Shown one piece after another: positions 52,133 through 58,994 of a stretch of 64,000 nucleotides of DNA. The first letter of the stretch is position 1. Each line of letters begins with the position of its first letter. The position numbers and the translations under genes are program-made. Where the stretch lies: assembly GCF_024494645.1 (NCBI RefSeq), contig NZ_JANHDJ010000002.1, positions 186,001-250,000 on the forward strand, given 5' to 3'. This DNA comes from Halohasta litorea (GTDB lineage Archaea > Halobacteriota > Halobacteria > Halobacteriales > Haloferacaceae). Under the pieces are notes generated by a model that saw only the letters and a list, made by a program, of their open reading frames with translations, was not told the DNA's origin and ran no database searches.

Positions 52133-52918
52133 ATGTCAGTACAAAATGCGGACAAATCTATATTCGAATCCTTTCGAGAGTCAGGATGGTATGCAGCAAT
52201 TACAGCTTGGGTCTTCGGAGTAATTGTTGTCGTATTTCTATCTCTACTTGGTGGTGCCATCAGTTCCTCAACCGATTTAATCAACATTTCAGGTGAACAG
52301 ATTACGGTAGTCAGAATGGCTTCTGTCGGTTTGGGTACTGGCTACTATATTGGTTTGTCCTTGAAAAATAGAGAGGCAGGTAAGAGTTGGTTTATGTTCG
52401 GGATTTTTTCGGCATTATCTGTAATTTCTTATTTCACTGTCGACACAGTAGTATTTGAGCAGATTCCAGCATATGCGATCCTGATTGTAGGATCTGTACT
52501 TACTATGTTTGCACATGGTACCCCAGTAGTGACGAACAATGAGCAATATCTCAAGCTTCTTAAATACATATCCGGCTATACATCTACAGTAGTCGTTGTT
52601 ATTCTGGCTACCTCGAAATACATTCTATCATTAATTAGATTTGGGATAAACTGGTATGATAGCTTACCATTCCCTCAACAATTACTTCTCATTGTACTTG
52701 TGTTGGTAATCTCGTATTTTCTGAAGATTTTTTCTGAAGATATAGATGAAAGAGAGGTCAATCGATTGGCTCATAAAAAAGCAGCTAAGTCCTTGTCAAG
52801 CCTTATCAATTCAGATGATGCAGAATGGGACGATTTGGATATGCAAGAGAAGAACGAAATAATAGGAAATCTAATTGACCAGATGGAATTTCAGAAGGAA
52901 GAAAGAGATAATAACTAA
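52133..52918 (+). CDS. AT-rich six-helix membrane protein, element cargo
   Basis: This protein of about 261 aa, after the short N-terminus MSVQNADKSIFESFRESGWY, has six hydrophobic helices (from AAITAWVFGVIVVVFLSL to QQLLLIVLVLVISYFLKIF). A charged cytosolic tail with LAHKKAAKSLSSLINSDDAEWDDLDMQEK completes it. ATG 52133 is preferred to ATG 52106. Codon use is AT-rich, unlike the flanking operon, so it was acquired separately. No family is recognised. It converges on the HEPN-like gene. Confidence 0.7.
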   Translation: MSVQNADKSIFESFRESGWYAAITAWVFGVIVVVFLSLLGGAISSSTDLINISGEQITVVRMASVGLGTGYYIGLSLKNREAGKSWFMFGIFSALSVISYFTVDTVVFEQIPAYAILIVGSVLTMFAHGTPVVTNNEQYLKLLKYISGYTSTVVVVILATSKYILSLIRFGINWYDSLPFPQQLLLIVLVLVISYFLKIFSEDIDEREVNRLAHKKAAKSLSSLINSDDAEWDDLDMQEKNEIIGNLIDQMEFQKEERDNN

Positions 52919-52959
52919 ATTGAGAATTGGCTGATTCACGCGCGCAATTATATATAGAA

Positions 52960-53007
52960 CTGCGGCCCGCAGCCCATGGAATCAGACGCGCAGCGTCGCC
53001 ATGGGCT
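52960..53007. other. Nested hairpins between convergent cargo genes
   Basis: AGCCCATGG (52971-52979) pairs with CCATGGGCT (52999-53007). Inside it GACGC-GCA-GCGTC (52985-52997) forms a second stem, and CTGCG-GCC-CGCAG (52960-52972) competes for the outer left arm. A TATA-like AATTATATATAG lies at 52947-52958. It is GC-rich within AT-rich DNA. It may be a terminator, a small structured RNA or a relic inverted repeat. Confidence 0.55.
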
Positions 53008-53130
53008 ACGGGTGGGGGTGTCTGGACACGGACAGTCGACGAGGTCGACGCGGGCTTGCAGAATGTTATGTTAGAGTGTCCGCGATATTGGCCGGAGTTG
53101 ACTGGTGATGTAGTGATCTTGTCCTATATT

Positions 53131-53823
53131 TCATCGAATTTTAGAGTCATCCGGAAGAATAGATTCAGCCTTTTCTAAAAATATTAAGCTTCTATTATCA
53201 TCTATCTTCCTCTGGAATTCTTCCACGAACGCAATGGCAGAGGACATAGACCATTCGCAACAGCTGTAACTTGAAGCCATGCGTGGTAGGTATGTTTCAT
53301 TTCCATTTTCATACAGTGGATTTGGTTCTACTCGATCTCGTAATGCACCTTCTAGATTGCTCTCTTTTTCTTCTGGTGCGCTATCATCAGTAATTACGTC
53401 TGGTTCAAAATGCACCCAGTAATTTCGCAATTTCCGAAGCCAATTGAGATCTTGATAAGGCTGTCTACCTTTTTCGAATGGATCATGACCCATTGCAATT
53501 AGTAATGCTTGATATTTTCTCAGCGTGCTAAAACGAGTGAAATTTGATCCAGTGAGTTCTTCGTTTACCGCAAAAACCCGCTCAACATCCTCGATGCGAT
53601 TTATCATATCATATGTCTCGTTTACAAATGCTTCTACAAACGCGAATGAACTAATCACACATGAACTCACCATTGCAGTATGCTCTACATTGGGTGGAAT
53701 CTCTGGATATGCGCCCGGATCATCTGATCCATTCTTATACTTTTTTTCAATCTGTGCCACATGCTCTGCAGCCAGAACTGCAGATATCATATGATTGTCT
53801 GAATGGTGGACTTTTATTTCCAT
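53131..53823 (-). CDS. HEPN-like protein (R-N-x3-H motif), putative ribonuclease
   Basis: This 230-aa all-helical protein has the HEPN RNase signature intact in WLRKLRNYWVHFEPD (R133, N134, H138). The N-terminal helices include HMISAVLAAEHVAQIEKKY and VISSFAFVEAFVNETYDMI. HEPN RNases act in toxin-antitoxin and antiviral abortive systems. The gene is AT-rich, lies alone on the minus strand, and has no obvious MNT antitoxin partner. Short AbrB-like genes follow on the other strand. Identification rests on one motif and fold plausibility. Confidence 0.6.
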   Translation of the reverse strand: MEIKVHHSDNHMISAVLAAEHVAQIEKKYKNGSDDPGAYPEIPPNVEHTAMVSSCVISSFAFVEAFVNETYDMINRIEDVERVFAVNEELTGSNFTRFSTLRKYQALLIAMGHDPFEKGRQPYQDLNWLRKLRNYWVHFEPDVITDDSAPEEKESNLEGALRDRVEPNPLYENGNETYLPRMASSYSCCEWSMSSAIAFVEEFQRKIDDNRSLIFLEKAESILPDDSKIR

Positions 53824-53890
53824 GAATTAATGATATTTCGCATTGGCATATGCATTAATATTATTTTCCAGCGGATAGCTGACTTGCTCA

Positions 53891-54106
53891 ATGATCCGAA
53901 CGCTTCGAGAACACGACGGCACGCCACTGGTGGCATTGGACAGAGACGAGCTGGTGATGGACGGGATTCTTCCTGAGGATGAAGATGAGTCGGTCGACCA
54001 GTTGATGCACATTAAGCGAATGAGCGAAGGTGCGTGGTTGATCCGTCCAGTTGTCGACGGTGGGCCGCCGGATCTCGGTCCAATACGAGATCTCTACGAG
54101 TCGTAG
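53891..54106 (+). CDS. AbrB-like small protein
   Basis: This 71-aa protein begins MIRTLREHDGTPLVALDRDELVMDGI. The strand-turn-strand with TPLVALDRDELVMDG follows the swapped-hairpin AbrB/MazE plan in which a rigid polarised loop precedes a helix-like turn; the C-terminal half is divergent (SEGAWLIRPVVDGG). It probably binds DNA as a dimer. It lies 67 nt from the divergent HEPN-like gene, so it may control it. Confidence 0.6.
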   Translation: MIRTLREHDGTPLVALDRDELVMDGILPEDEDESVDQLMHIKRMSEGAWLIRPVVDGGPPDLGPIRDLYES

Positions 54107-54268
54107 ATCCGTGCAAGGGGGTTCCTGGGACCGACGCCACGGGGTAACACTCAGATGTTCTCAGAATCTTTATCTCCGTTTCGCCGAGTTGGTAAGGTCT
54201 AATTGAAATACAGGATTGAATGTGATTAGGTCCATAGATTGAATATTTAGCGGATGACCTGCCGGGAT

Positions 54269-54448
54269 ATGGAACGGGAAATCAGGAAGCTGCGCGACCT
54301 CGGCAACGGCTCCGGCGGGATTACGCTGCCCAAGGAGTTCTTGCGAGATCTCGAACTGATGGACGACAACGACGAACTGGCCGATGCTCACATCATCATC
54401 GAGAAGGACGAAGACGACGACGGACTATCTCTACTGCCGTTTCACTGA
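54269..54448 (+). CDS. AbrB/SpoVT-type small DNA-binding protein
   Basis: This 59-aa protein reads MEREIRKLRDLGNGSGGITL then PKEFLRDLELMDDNDEL, the classic AbrB/MazE strand plus LPKEF helix turn, with an acidic haloarchaeal tail. ATG 54269 is chosen over 54254. Its 3' end overlaps a convergent 53-aa ORF by 7 nt. With the preceding paralogue it forms a likely regulator pair for the cargo region. Confidence 0.75.
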   Translation: MEREIRKLRDLGNGSGGITLPKEFLRDLELMDDNDELADAHIIIEKDEDDDGLSLLPFH

Positions 54449-54603
54449 CGACCGACGGATACGGACACCTCACACCGAACCGGAAGTTCGTCAGTGTCCA
54501 GTATCTCGGCGATCTCTTCCGGTGTGAGTGATCCGCGATTTTGTGCGGCGGTCATCAACTCGGCGAGCTGGCCCTTCGGGACGGCCGTGGTGTCGCCCCG
54601 CAT
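54442..54603 (-). CDS. Small element protein (53 aa)
   Basis: The frame from CAT 54601-54603 to TCA 54442-54444 encodes 53 aa. It starts MRGDTTAVPKGQLAELMTAA and contains a helix LTPEEIAEILDTDELPV. It abuts the stop of the upstream 37-aa ORF with no gap, as in a two-gene transcript. Codon use is haloarchaeal (GC-rich), unlike the neighbouring cargo. Function is unknown. Confidence 0.6.
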   Translation of the reverse strand: MRGDTTAVPKGQLAELMTAAQNRGSLTPEEIAEILDTDELPVRCEVSVSVGRQ

Positions 54604-54717
54604 TCAAAGGTAGTAGTCCGCTGCACAGTCGAGGGCCTTCGAAGTAGCGTCTTCGCCGGTCGCCTCTTTCAGATACTCCCACTTCTGTGCCCTCGCATCA
54701 GTCTTTTCGATCCGCAT
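54604..54717 (-). CDS. Small element protein (37 aa), first of a two-ORF transcript
   Basis: The frame from CAT 54715-54717 to TCA 54604-54606 encodes 37 aa. It begins MRIEKTDARAQKWEYLKEAT and ends with ALDCAADYYL. The KTDAR-x3-W-x-YLKEA pattern is one I recall from mini-proteins of haloarchaeal viruses and plasmids, possibly ribbon-helix-helix-like. Its promoter region has a TATA-like TTTATATAC (minus strand, about 54771-54780) overlapped by a palindrome. Confidence comes from the recalled pattern, the operon layout and regulation. Confidence 0.65.
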   Translation of the reverse strand: MRIEKTDARAQKWEYLKEATGEDATSKALDCAADYYL

Positions 54718-54719
54718 AG

Positions 54720-54877
54720 TTGCACAACCCCCCGCGATTCCTAGGATTTTGCGGTGACTGAATCGGATTCAGTATATAAAGAGCGACTGAATCGCCCCCG
54801 GTGTCGACGAGATCGGCATGGGCATGGACCGATCTAAGGAGAGAATTGCACAACCCCACCACCGAGTAGTTGTGCAA
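54720..54877. promoter_or_regulatory. Intergenic control region with two operator-motif families
   Basis: TTGCACAAC occurs three times: 54720-54728, 54846-54854, and inverted as GTTGTGCAA at 54869-54877. The last two form an inverted repeat with a 14-bp spacer. The palindrome ACTGAATC-G-GATTCAGT (54757-54773) abuts the TATA-like TATATAAAG; another half, ACTGAATCG, is at 54786-54794. The first TTGCACAAC lies 2 bp before the start of the 37-aa ORF. Two different repressors are suggested. Confidence 0.6.
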
Positions 54878-54954
54878 AAACGGGGAAGCCGATCTTTCGA
54901 CGTGCAACCGCTGGATTACAAATTATTATCTGGTTTGATGAGAGCACATTGGTT

Positions 54955-56178
54955 ATGTCTCAACGTCCTCTTTCTAGCAGACAACTGGATTTCGTAATTA
55001 AGTTCACCGTTGTTGTGTCGCTTGGGTCTGCTCTTTCGATGGGACTCGTAGCAATTTATGGATCATACACTAGTGTTAGAATTCCAACATTCTCTGAGGC
55101 GGTTGGTTTTGTATTTATATACATTCTCTGGACCGGTGTTGCGTTTGTATTTGCTCTTGTTACACAGTCGGATATAGATGATATTGGCGTTTATGACAAA
55201 CTATCAGACATTCCGTCAACACTATTGTATGTTAGTGTGATAATGGTGCTACTAATCATTGACTATGCATTATTTTTGTCAAAAGTCTTCACAACTGTTA
55301 CTTCAGTTGCAAGTGCAAATCAGGCATTAATCTCGCTCATATTTTCCGGTCTGCTTGTGCTTCTGTACTACGATCAGCACCGGACTCAACGGCAACAGGC
55401 CGAATTGATGAATCAACAAATTGCGATTGAAGAGCGACGGGTTGCTTGGCGTGAAACTCAGGAACGACCGCGGCTAACGATCAGCAATTGGGCGTTTTTC
55501 GAAGATGAAAAAGCGCTTCCTAATGACTCTGATAATGAGGACTCTAACACTCCACTTGCAGCATTCTTGACTGGCGACCTTGTTGATACTCAAACCGGAG
55601 TCTTCACTGCACAGTTGTCTAATCGTGGAGAGGGTGTAGCGCGATCACTCCATCTGCAAATTGAGGTACTCGTTCAAAATGAAGAATTCTCAAATAAATA
55701 TTACCACCTGAATGGATCCTTTTTATTTGTTGTAACTGATGTTTTTGGTTTAGATTCAGATGTAATAGATCAATATCTGAATAATAAGGACCTTCTTATA
55801 CGACCAGACGATCTAACGAATGTTTTCGGTGCCATGTCGATTCGGATGATGATTCAAACAGACTCTTCAATAAATTCTCTTAGAGAATATCTTGATCACC
55901 TTCCTTTTGGAGTTCAGAACGTAGTACTCCGTGCTTCTCTCAAATATGAGGGCCCGGCTGAATCAGAGTATACTGAACCGATAGCTGCTGTTCGTCTTCC
56001 CATAGCTGAGGTAGATTCTCTCGCCACCGCATTTACTGATGGGCGGTTAGTAGGATTTGAGGGTGTACCAACGGTCGGTGCAGAAGCGAGCAGGAAGTTC
56101 TTTGAAGACAATTTTGCCGATGTAACGTGGCAAAATCGAGACGTAGCTAAAATCACATATAACAAATCAAGTGAGTAG
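54955..56178 (+). CDS. AT-rich membrane protein with soluble C-terminal domain, element cargo
   Basis: This 407-aa protein has four N-terminal helices (about 12-35, 50-72, 86-107, 120-140), then a coiled coil (TQRQQAELMNQQIAIEERRVAW). A soluble beta-rich domain beginning RPRLTISNWAFFED follows, with QLSNRGEGVARSLHLQIEVL. The order 4TM-coiled coil-sensor/effector recurs in membrane-bound immune effectors, but no known effector motif is seen. ATG 54955 is chosen because 54949 is TTG. AT-rich like the other cargo genes. Confidence 0.68.
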   Translation: MSQRPLSSRQLDFVIKFTVVVSLGSALSMGLVAIYGSYTSVRIPTFSEAVGFVFIYILWTGVAFVFALVTQSDIDDIGVYDKLSDIPSTLLYVSVIMVLLIIDYALFLSKVFTTVTSVASANQALISLIFSGLLVLLYYDQHRTQRQQAELMNQQIAIEERRVAWRETQERPRLTISNWAFFEDEKALPNDSDNEDSNTPLAAFLTGDLVDTQTGVFTAQLSNRGEGVARSLHLQIEVLVQNEEFSNKYYHLNGSFLFVVTDVFGLDSDVIDQYLNNKDLLIRPDDLTNVFGAMSIRMMIQTDSSINSLREYLDHLPFGVQNVVLRASLKYEGPAESEYTEPIAAVRLPIAEVDSLATAFTDGRLVGFEGVPTVGAEASRKFFEDNFADVTWQNRDVAKITYNKSSE

Positions 56179-56320
56179 TTGTAACCGTAATTTCGACAGA
56201 TGAGTGTTGATTTTGGAGAGTTCTAACTATGGGGGATTAAGCCGGTGATCCTGTCCAGCGGTTGGCATAGGATCTAATTATTCGATCCAAAGAAACGGAG
56301 TGCAGGTATTCACCGCGAGA

Positions 56321-56605
56321 TCAGTCTTCGAGATCGGGAGGCGTGTGTTCACCCTCAAGATACGCGGAACCATCCTCGGAGATGAGATACCATTTGTCGT
56401 ATTCTTCGAGCTGGTCAATCAGCCCTGCCTCAACAAGTTTCGGGACTCTCCTCTGTATCGTAGGGTACGGAATCGTGTTACCAAGAACGTAGGAATTCAC
56501 TTCGATCCCTTTCATACTCAGAGCGGAATCCGACTCTTCGAGGACCTCAAGGATAGAATCATCACTGCCTGTCATCCATTGGGTCCCTTTTCGCATCTTG
56601 TCCAA
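56321..56605 (-). CDS. Winged-helix transcriptional regulator of the element
   Basis: This 94-aa protein contains a wHTH: DSILEVLEESDSALSMKGIEVNSYVLGNTIPYPTIQRRVPKLVEAGLIDQ, then wing EEYDKWYLISEDGSAYLEGE. It resembles element-encoded repressors of haloviruses. The start may be at M4 (MRKGTQWM). A perfect 18-bp palindrome lies upstream, so it is probably autoregulated and controls integrase or cargo. Confidence 0.78.
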   Translation of the reverse strand: MDKMRKGTQWMTGSDDSILEVLEESDSALSMKGIEVNSYVLGNTIPYPTIQRRVPKLVEAGLIDQLEEYDKWYLISEDGSAYLEGEHTPPDLED

Positions 56606-56670
56606 ACGCTAATTCCATACTGCATAGAATCATCGGATGCGTTCAAGTGTGATTTTAATCCACATCGTAT

Positions 56671-56688
56671 TGATGTGAATTCACATCA
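56671..56688. promoter_or_regulatory. 18-bp palindromic operator
   Basis: TGATGTGAA-TTCACATCA is a perfect palindrome. A flanking half-site, CACATC, is at 56661-56666. It lies 66 bp upstream of the winged-helix regulator and before the integrase region, a natural position for a switch operator. Confidence 0.6.
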
Positions 56689-56757
56689 AAATTTATCATC
56701 ATGTACTCCAACAGGTCTGGCAGCGGAAGATAATCGCGGACCCGTCGCTCGTCGATG

Positions 56758-56975
56758 GGTCCACTGGAAAACGAAGCGGACCCCGCTGTTAGGGCAGCGG
56801 GTCCGCGTGGACTTCCGTGAGATAGGCACGAAAGCCATGATAGCGAACCATCTCGGGAGTAATCAAACTCCCGCACGTCGACTGACAGCACCGCATTCAA
56901 GTACCCAAGAGTTTCACTTTCGCCGATACCTTCACTTTCACTCTGCGCACGTGGATTCGATCTTTTATCAACCAT
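56758..56975 (-). pseudogene. Possible tnpB 3'-end relic with structured RNA
   Basis: On the minus strand this region reads ESEGIGESETLGYLNAVLSVDVREF and then GSPRGP, similar in form to the variable tails of haloarchaeal IS200/IS605-type TnpB proteins. The 3' part folds strongly: GTCCAC/GTGGAC (56759-56764 with 56807-56812) encloses GCGGACCCCGCTG/CAGCGGGTCCGC (56776-56806). CGGGAGT/ACTCCCG (56854-56873) adds a second hairpin. This suits an omega-RNA-like tail. No catalytic TnpB part exists here, so it is a relic or an unrelated structured RNA. Confidence 0.4.
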
Positions 56976-57061
56976 TCCGTCAACGAGACTTGATGTCGAC
57001 GCAGGCTACACCGTTCCTCGATCTGCGTGATCGGGGGATAGACGACTCAGTACGAACCCGT

Positions 57062-57150
57062 CGACCGGAACCGACCGGAACACCTTCCGGAACAACTCAA
57101 ATTGGCTCCCGTCCGTGGGTTTGCCACCGACCGGAACCGACCGGAACACC
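57062..57150. repeat. Paired 23-bp repeats upstream of the integrase
   Basis: The 23 bases at 57062-57084 are repeated exactly at 57128-57150; each contains two CGACCGGAAC units. The 66-bp spacing is about six helical turns. The place between structured RNA and integrase suits integrase arm sites or origin iterons. No gene is seen in 56976-57255. Confidence 0.7.
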
Positions 57151-57255
57151 CTGCGGGAAATTAAACAACCGGTACTGTGCAGCGGGCGGTATGGGCACCA
57201 ACCGACGACCTACCCGACGTATCGCACAGGCAGCCCGCCGAGGGAGGGCCGACCG

Positions 57256-58275
57256 ATGAGCGGGTTAGATCCGATTACCCCACCGGAAGCGATTGACCTG
57301 TATCTCGAACACCGTCGACCGGAAGTCGCCGAGAAGACGCTGCAGAATCAGCAGTACCGCTTGGCTCGGTTTCGAGAATGGACCGAGGAGTACGATCTCG
57401 AAAACATGAACGACCTCACGGGTCGGAAACTCCACCAGTATCGAACGTGGCGGTCGGACAAGATCAAGCGGATTACGCTGGTCAACGAGCTGCGGACGCT
57501 GCAGAAGTTCTTGGAGTTCTGTGCCTCAATCGATGCGGTCGAACGTGGGCTTAGAGAGCAGGTACTGATTCCAACGCTTGAGCCGGGAGACGAAGCCAGT
57601 GACGTTGAACTGCACACCGACCGCGCCGAGGAGATCCTGAAGTACCTGAAACGATTCCACTACGCGAGCCGTCAGCACGTCATTTTTGCGCTGCTGTGGC
57701 ACACCGGAATTCGACTCGGTACGCTGCAGTCGATGGACGTGGAGGACTTCGACCCCGATAACCGGTGTATCGATGTGAAACACCGGCCAGACGGGGATAC
57801 GCCACTCAAGAACAAGGACGCTGCCGAGCGGTCGATCAGCGTTTCCAAGCAGTACTGCGAGATTATTCAGGACTACATCGAGCACCACCGTCACCCGGTG
57901 ACCGACGATCACGGGCGGGAGCCACTGATTACCAGCGAACAGGGTCGACTGACGGCCACACCGATCCGCCGGATCGTCAACCGACTCACCCAGCCGTGTC
58001 ACGTCGGTGAGTGTCCGCACGACAAGGACCCCGACACCTGCGAGTATCGCCATTACGAGAACCTCGCAAACTGCCCATCGTCACGGAGTCCGCACACGAT
58101 TCGACGCGGTTCGATCACTCACCACCTTCGAAAAGGTGCACCGCAAGTCGTCGTCGAAGGCCGCTGTAACGTATCCTCTGACGTGCTCGAAAAGCACTAC
58201 GACGAGCGAACTGACCGCGAAAAGATGGAGGCCCGCCGGGAATGGCTCGACGATGCCCTCCACGAGGAATACTAA
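57256..58275 (+). CDS. int: Tyrosine-family integrase
   Basis: This 339-aa protein has an N-terminal SAM-like domain (1-95: ITPPEAIDLYLEHRRPEVAEKT) and a catalytic domain with R153 (HTGIRLGTL), H280-x2-R283 (SPHTIRRGS) and the nucleophile Y315 (LEKHYDERT). The enzyme would recombine the 16-bp core within tRNA-Ala. The start ATG 57256 gives the usual length; the frame open to 57115 crosses a repeat. It ends 70 bp before attR. Confidence 0.93.
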   Translation: MSGLDPITPPEAIDLYLEHRRPEVAEKTLQNQQYRLARFREWTEEYDLENMNDLTGRKLHQYRTWRSDKIKRITLVNELRTLQKFLEFCASIDAVERGLREQVLIPTLEPGDEASDVELHTDRAEEILKYLKRFHYASRQHVIFALLWHTGIRLGTLQSMDVEDFDPDNRCIDVKHRPDGDTPLKNKDAAERSISVSKQYCEIIQDYIEHHRHPVTDDHGREPLITSEQGRLTATPIRRIVNRLTQPCHVGECPHDKDPDTCEYRHYENLANCPSSRSPHTIRRGSITHHLRKGAPQVVVEGRCNVSSDVLEKHYDERTDREKMEARREWLDDALHEEY

Positions 58276-58320
58276 TGAACTGGAATCAGGGAGTTACGTC
58301 GATCAGCAGTGTAGCACAGT

Positions 58321-58339
58321 CGCGTCTCTCGCAGACGCG
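58321..58339. other. Hairpin beside attR
   Basis: CGCGTCT-CTCGC-AGACGCG is a perfect 7-bp stem with a 5-nt loop, 6 bp before the attR core. It may be the integrase terminator or a recombination arm site. Confidence 0.5.
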
Positions 58340-58345
58340 TCACGA

Positions 58346-58361
58346 CCCGCCGAGTCCACTT
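58346..58361 (+). repeat. attR: 16-bp copy of the tRNA-Ala 3' end
   Basis: CCCGCCGAGTCCACTT is identical to 48567-48582. It is preceded by unrelated sequence, so no tRNA is rebuilt here, as expected for the distal end of an element inserted in a tRNA gene. Confidence 0.92.
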
Positions 58362-58463
58362 CTCTATATTATGCCTCGTTAGATTCATATGTGACCTGCT
58401 ATTCGAGCCAAAGACGTACGTTTAGTAAATAATTTTAATACGAATATGTGTGATCCAGATATA

Positions 58464-58982
58464 ATGACTAAAGACGAGTATTCGTATTCTGCGAAATTCA
58501 TTGGAAGCCTCTTTGATACACCTGCGCTACATCGTTTTCGGGAGGATTTTAGGCTTATAATTGAGAAAACTGACCGTTTTCAGAACTGGGATGATGACAA
58601 AGCTACTTTGAGAAGGCAAATAATTGATGGGAGAGATGCTGCAAGAAATTCTCGTATTCACTTATATTCAGATTTTATTGGTATTGTAGGAGCAGTGCTT
58701 AGTCTGATTCCTAGTTCACCATTTTCTGTATTAACGGCTATTGCTGGTCTTTTATTCATACTCTTGGGACGTATTCAGCAGGGAATGGTAGAGATACTAG
58801 TCTATGACGACCCATACGATGAGCGACAAATTAACCGATTAAAATTCATGAGTGCTTGGAATCGTGGTGCTATGGGTACTTGGAAGTCCTATCTGATTTT
58901 GATTATTGGCCCACTGATTCGGTTCGAGTTTGCAGGGTACTTAGTAGCACTTCTGATCATCGATGCGGAAGTCAACGAATGA
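58464..58982 (+). CDS. AT-rich membrane protein just outside attR
   Basis: This protein of about 172 aa starts MTKDEYSYSAKFIGSLFDTP. A charged N-terminal helical part with RRQIIDGRDAARNSR leads to two helices (FIGIVGAVLSLIPSSPFSVLTAIAGLLFILLG) and a third hydrophobic stretch (SYLILIIGPLIRFEFAGYLVALLII). ATG 58464 is chosen over 58446. AT content and type match the element cargo, though the gene lies beyond the attR core. SLATT-like 2TM effectors are a loose comparison only. Confidence 0.68.
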   Translation: MTKDEYSYSAKFIGSLFDTPALHRFREDFRLIIEKTDRFQNWDDDKATLRRQIIDGRDAARNSRIHLYSDFIGIVGAVLSLIPSSPFSVLTAIAGLLFILLGRIQQGMVEILVYDDPYDERQINRLKFMSAWNRGAMGTWKSYLILIIGPLIRFEFAGYLVALLIIDAEVNE

Positions 58983-58994
58983 AAATAAAAGGTT

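Larger units (their letters stand above)
48567..58361. mobile_element. Integrated element in tRNA-Ala (about 9.8 kb)
   Basis: The element is bounded by identical 16-bp sequences, the left one within the tRNA gene. It contains a tyrosine integrase directly before the right copy, gene content without chromosomal housekeeping functions, and sharply AT-rich stretches (52100-53890, 54950-56700). No capsid, terminase or conjugation gene is seen, so it is an integrated plasmid, a satellite or a small-virus-like element. The reconstituted tRNA remains intact. Confidence 0.9.

Noticed and set aside
52927-53178. 83-codon open frame starting with TTG
   Set aside because: It spans the nested hairpins and runs into the HEPN-like gene; no ribosome-binding site or protein-like pattern.
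54698-54907. 69-codon minus-strand frame
   Set aside because: It runs through the operator-rich control region and overlaps the start of the better supported 37-aa ORF.
56300-57259. 319-codon plus-strand open frame
   Set aside because: It crosses the antisense of the wHTH gene, the palindrome, hairpins and 23-bp repeats, and has no coherent protein pattern.
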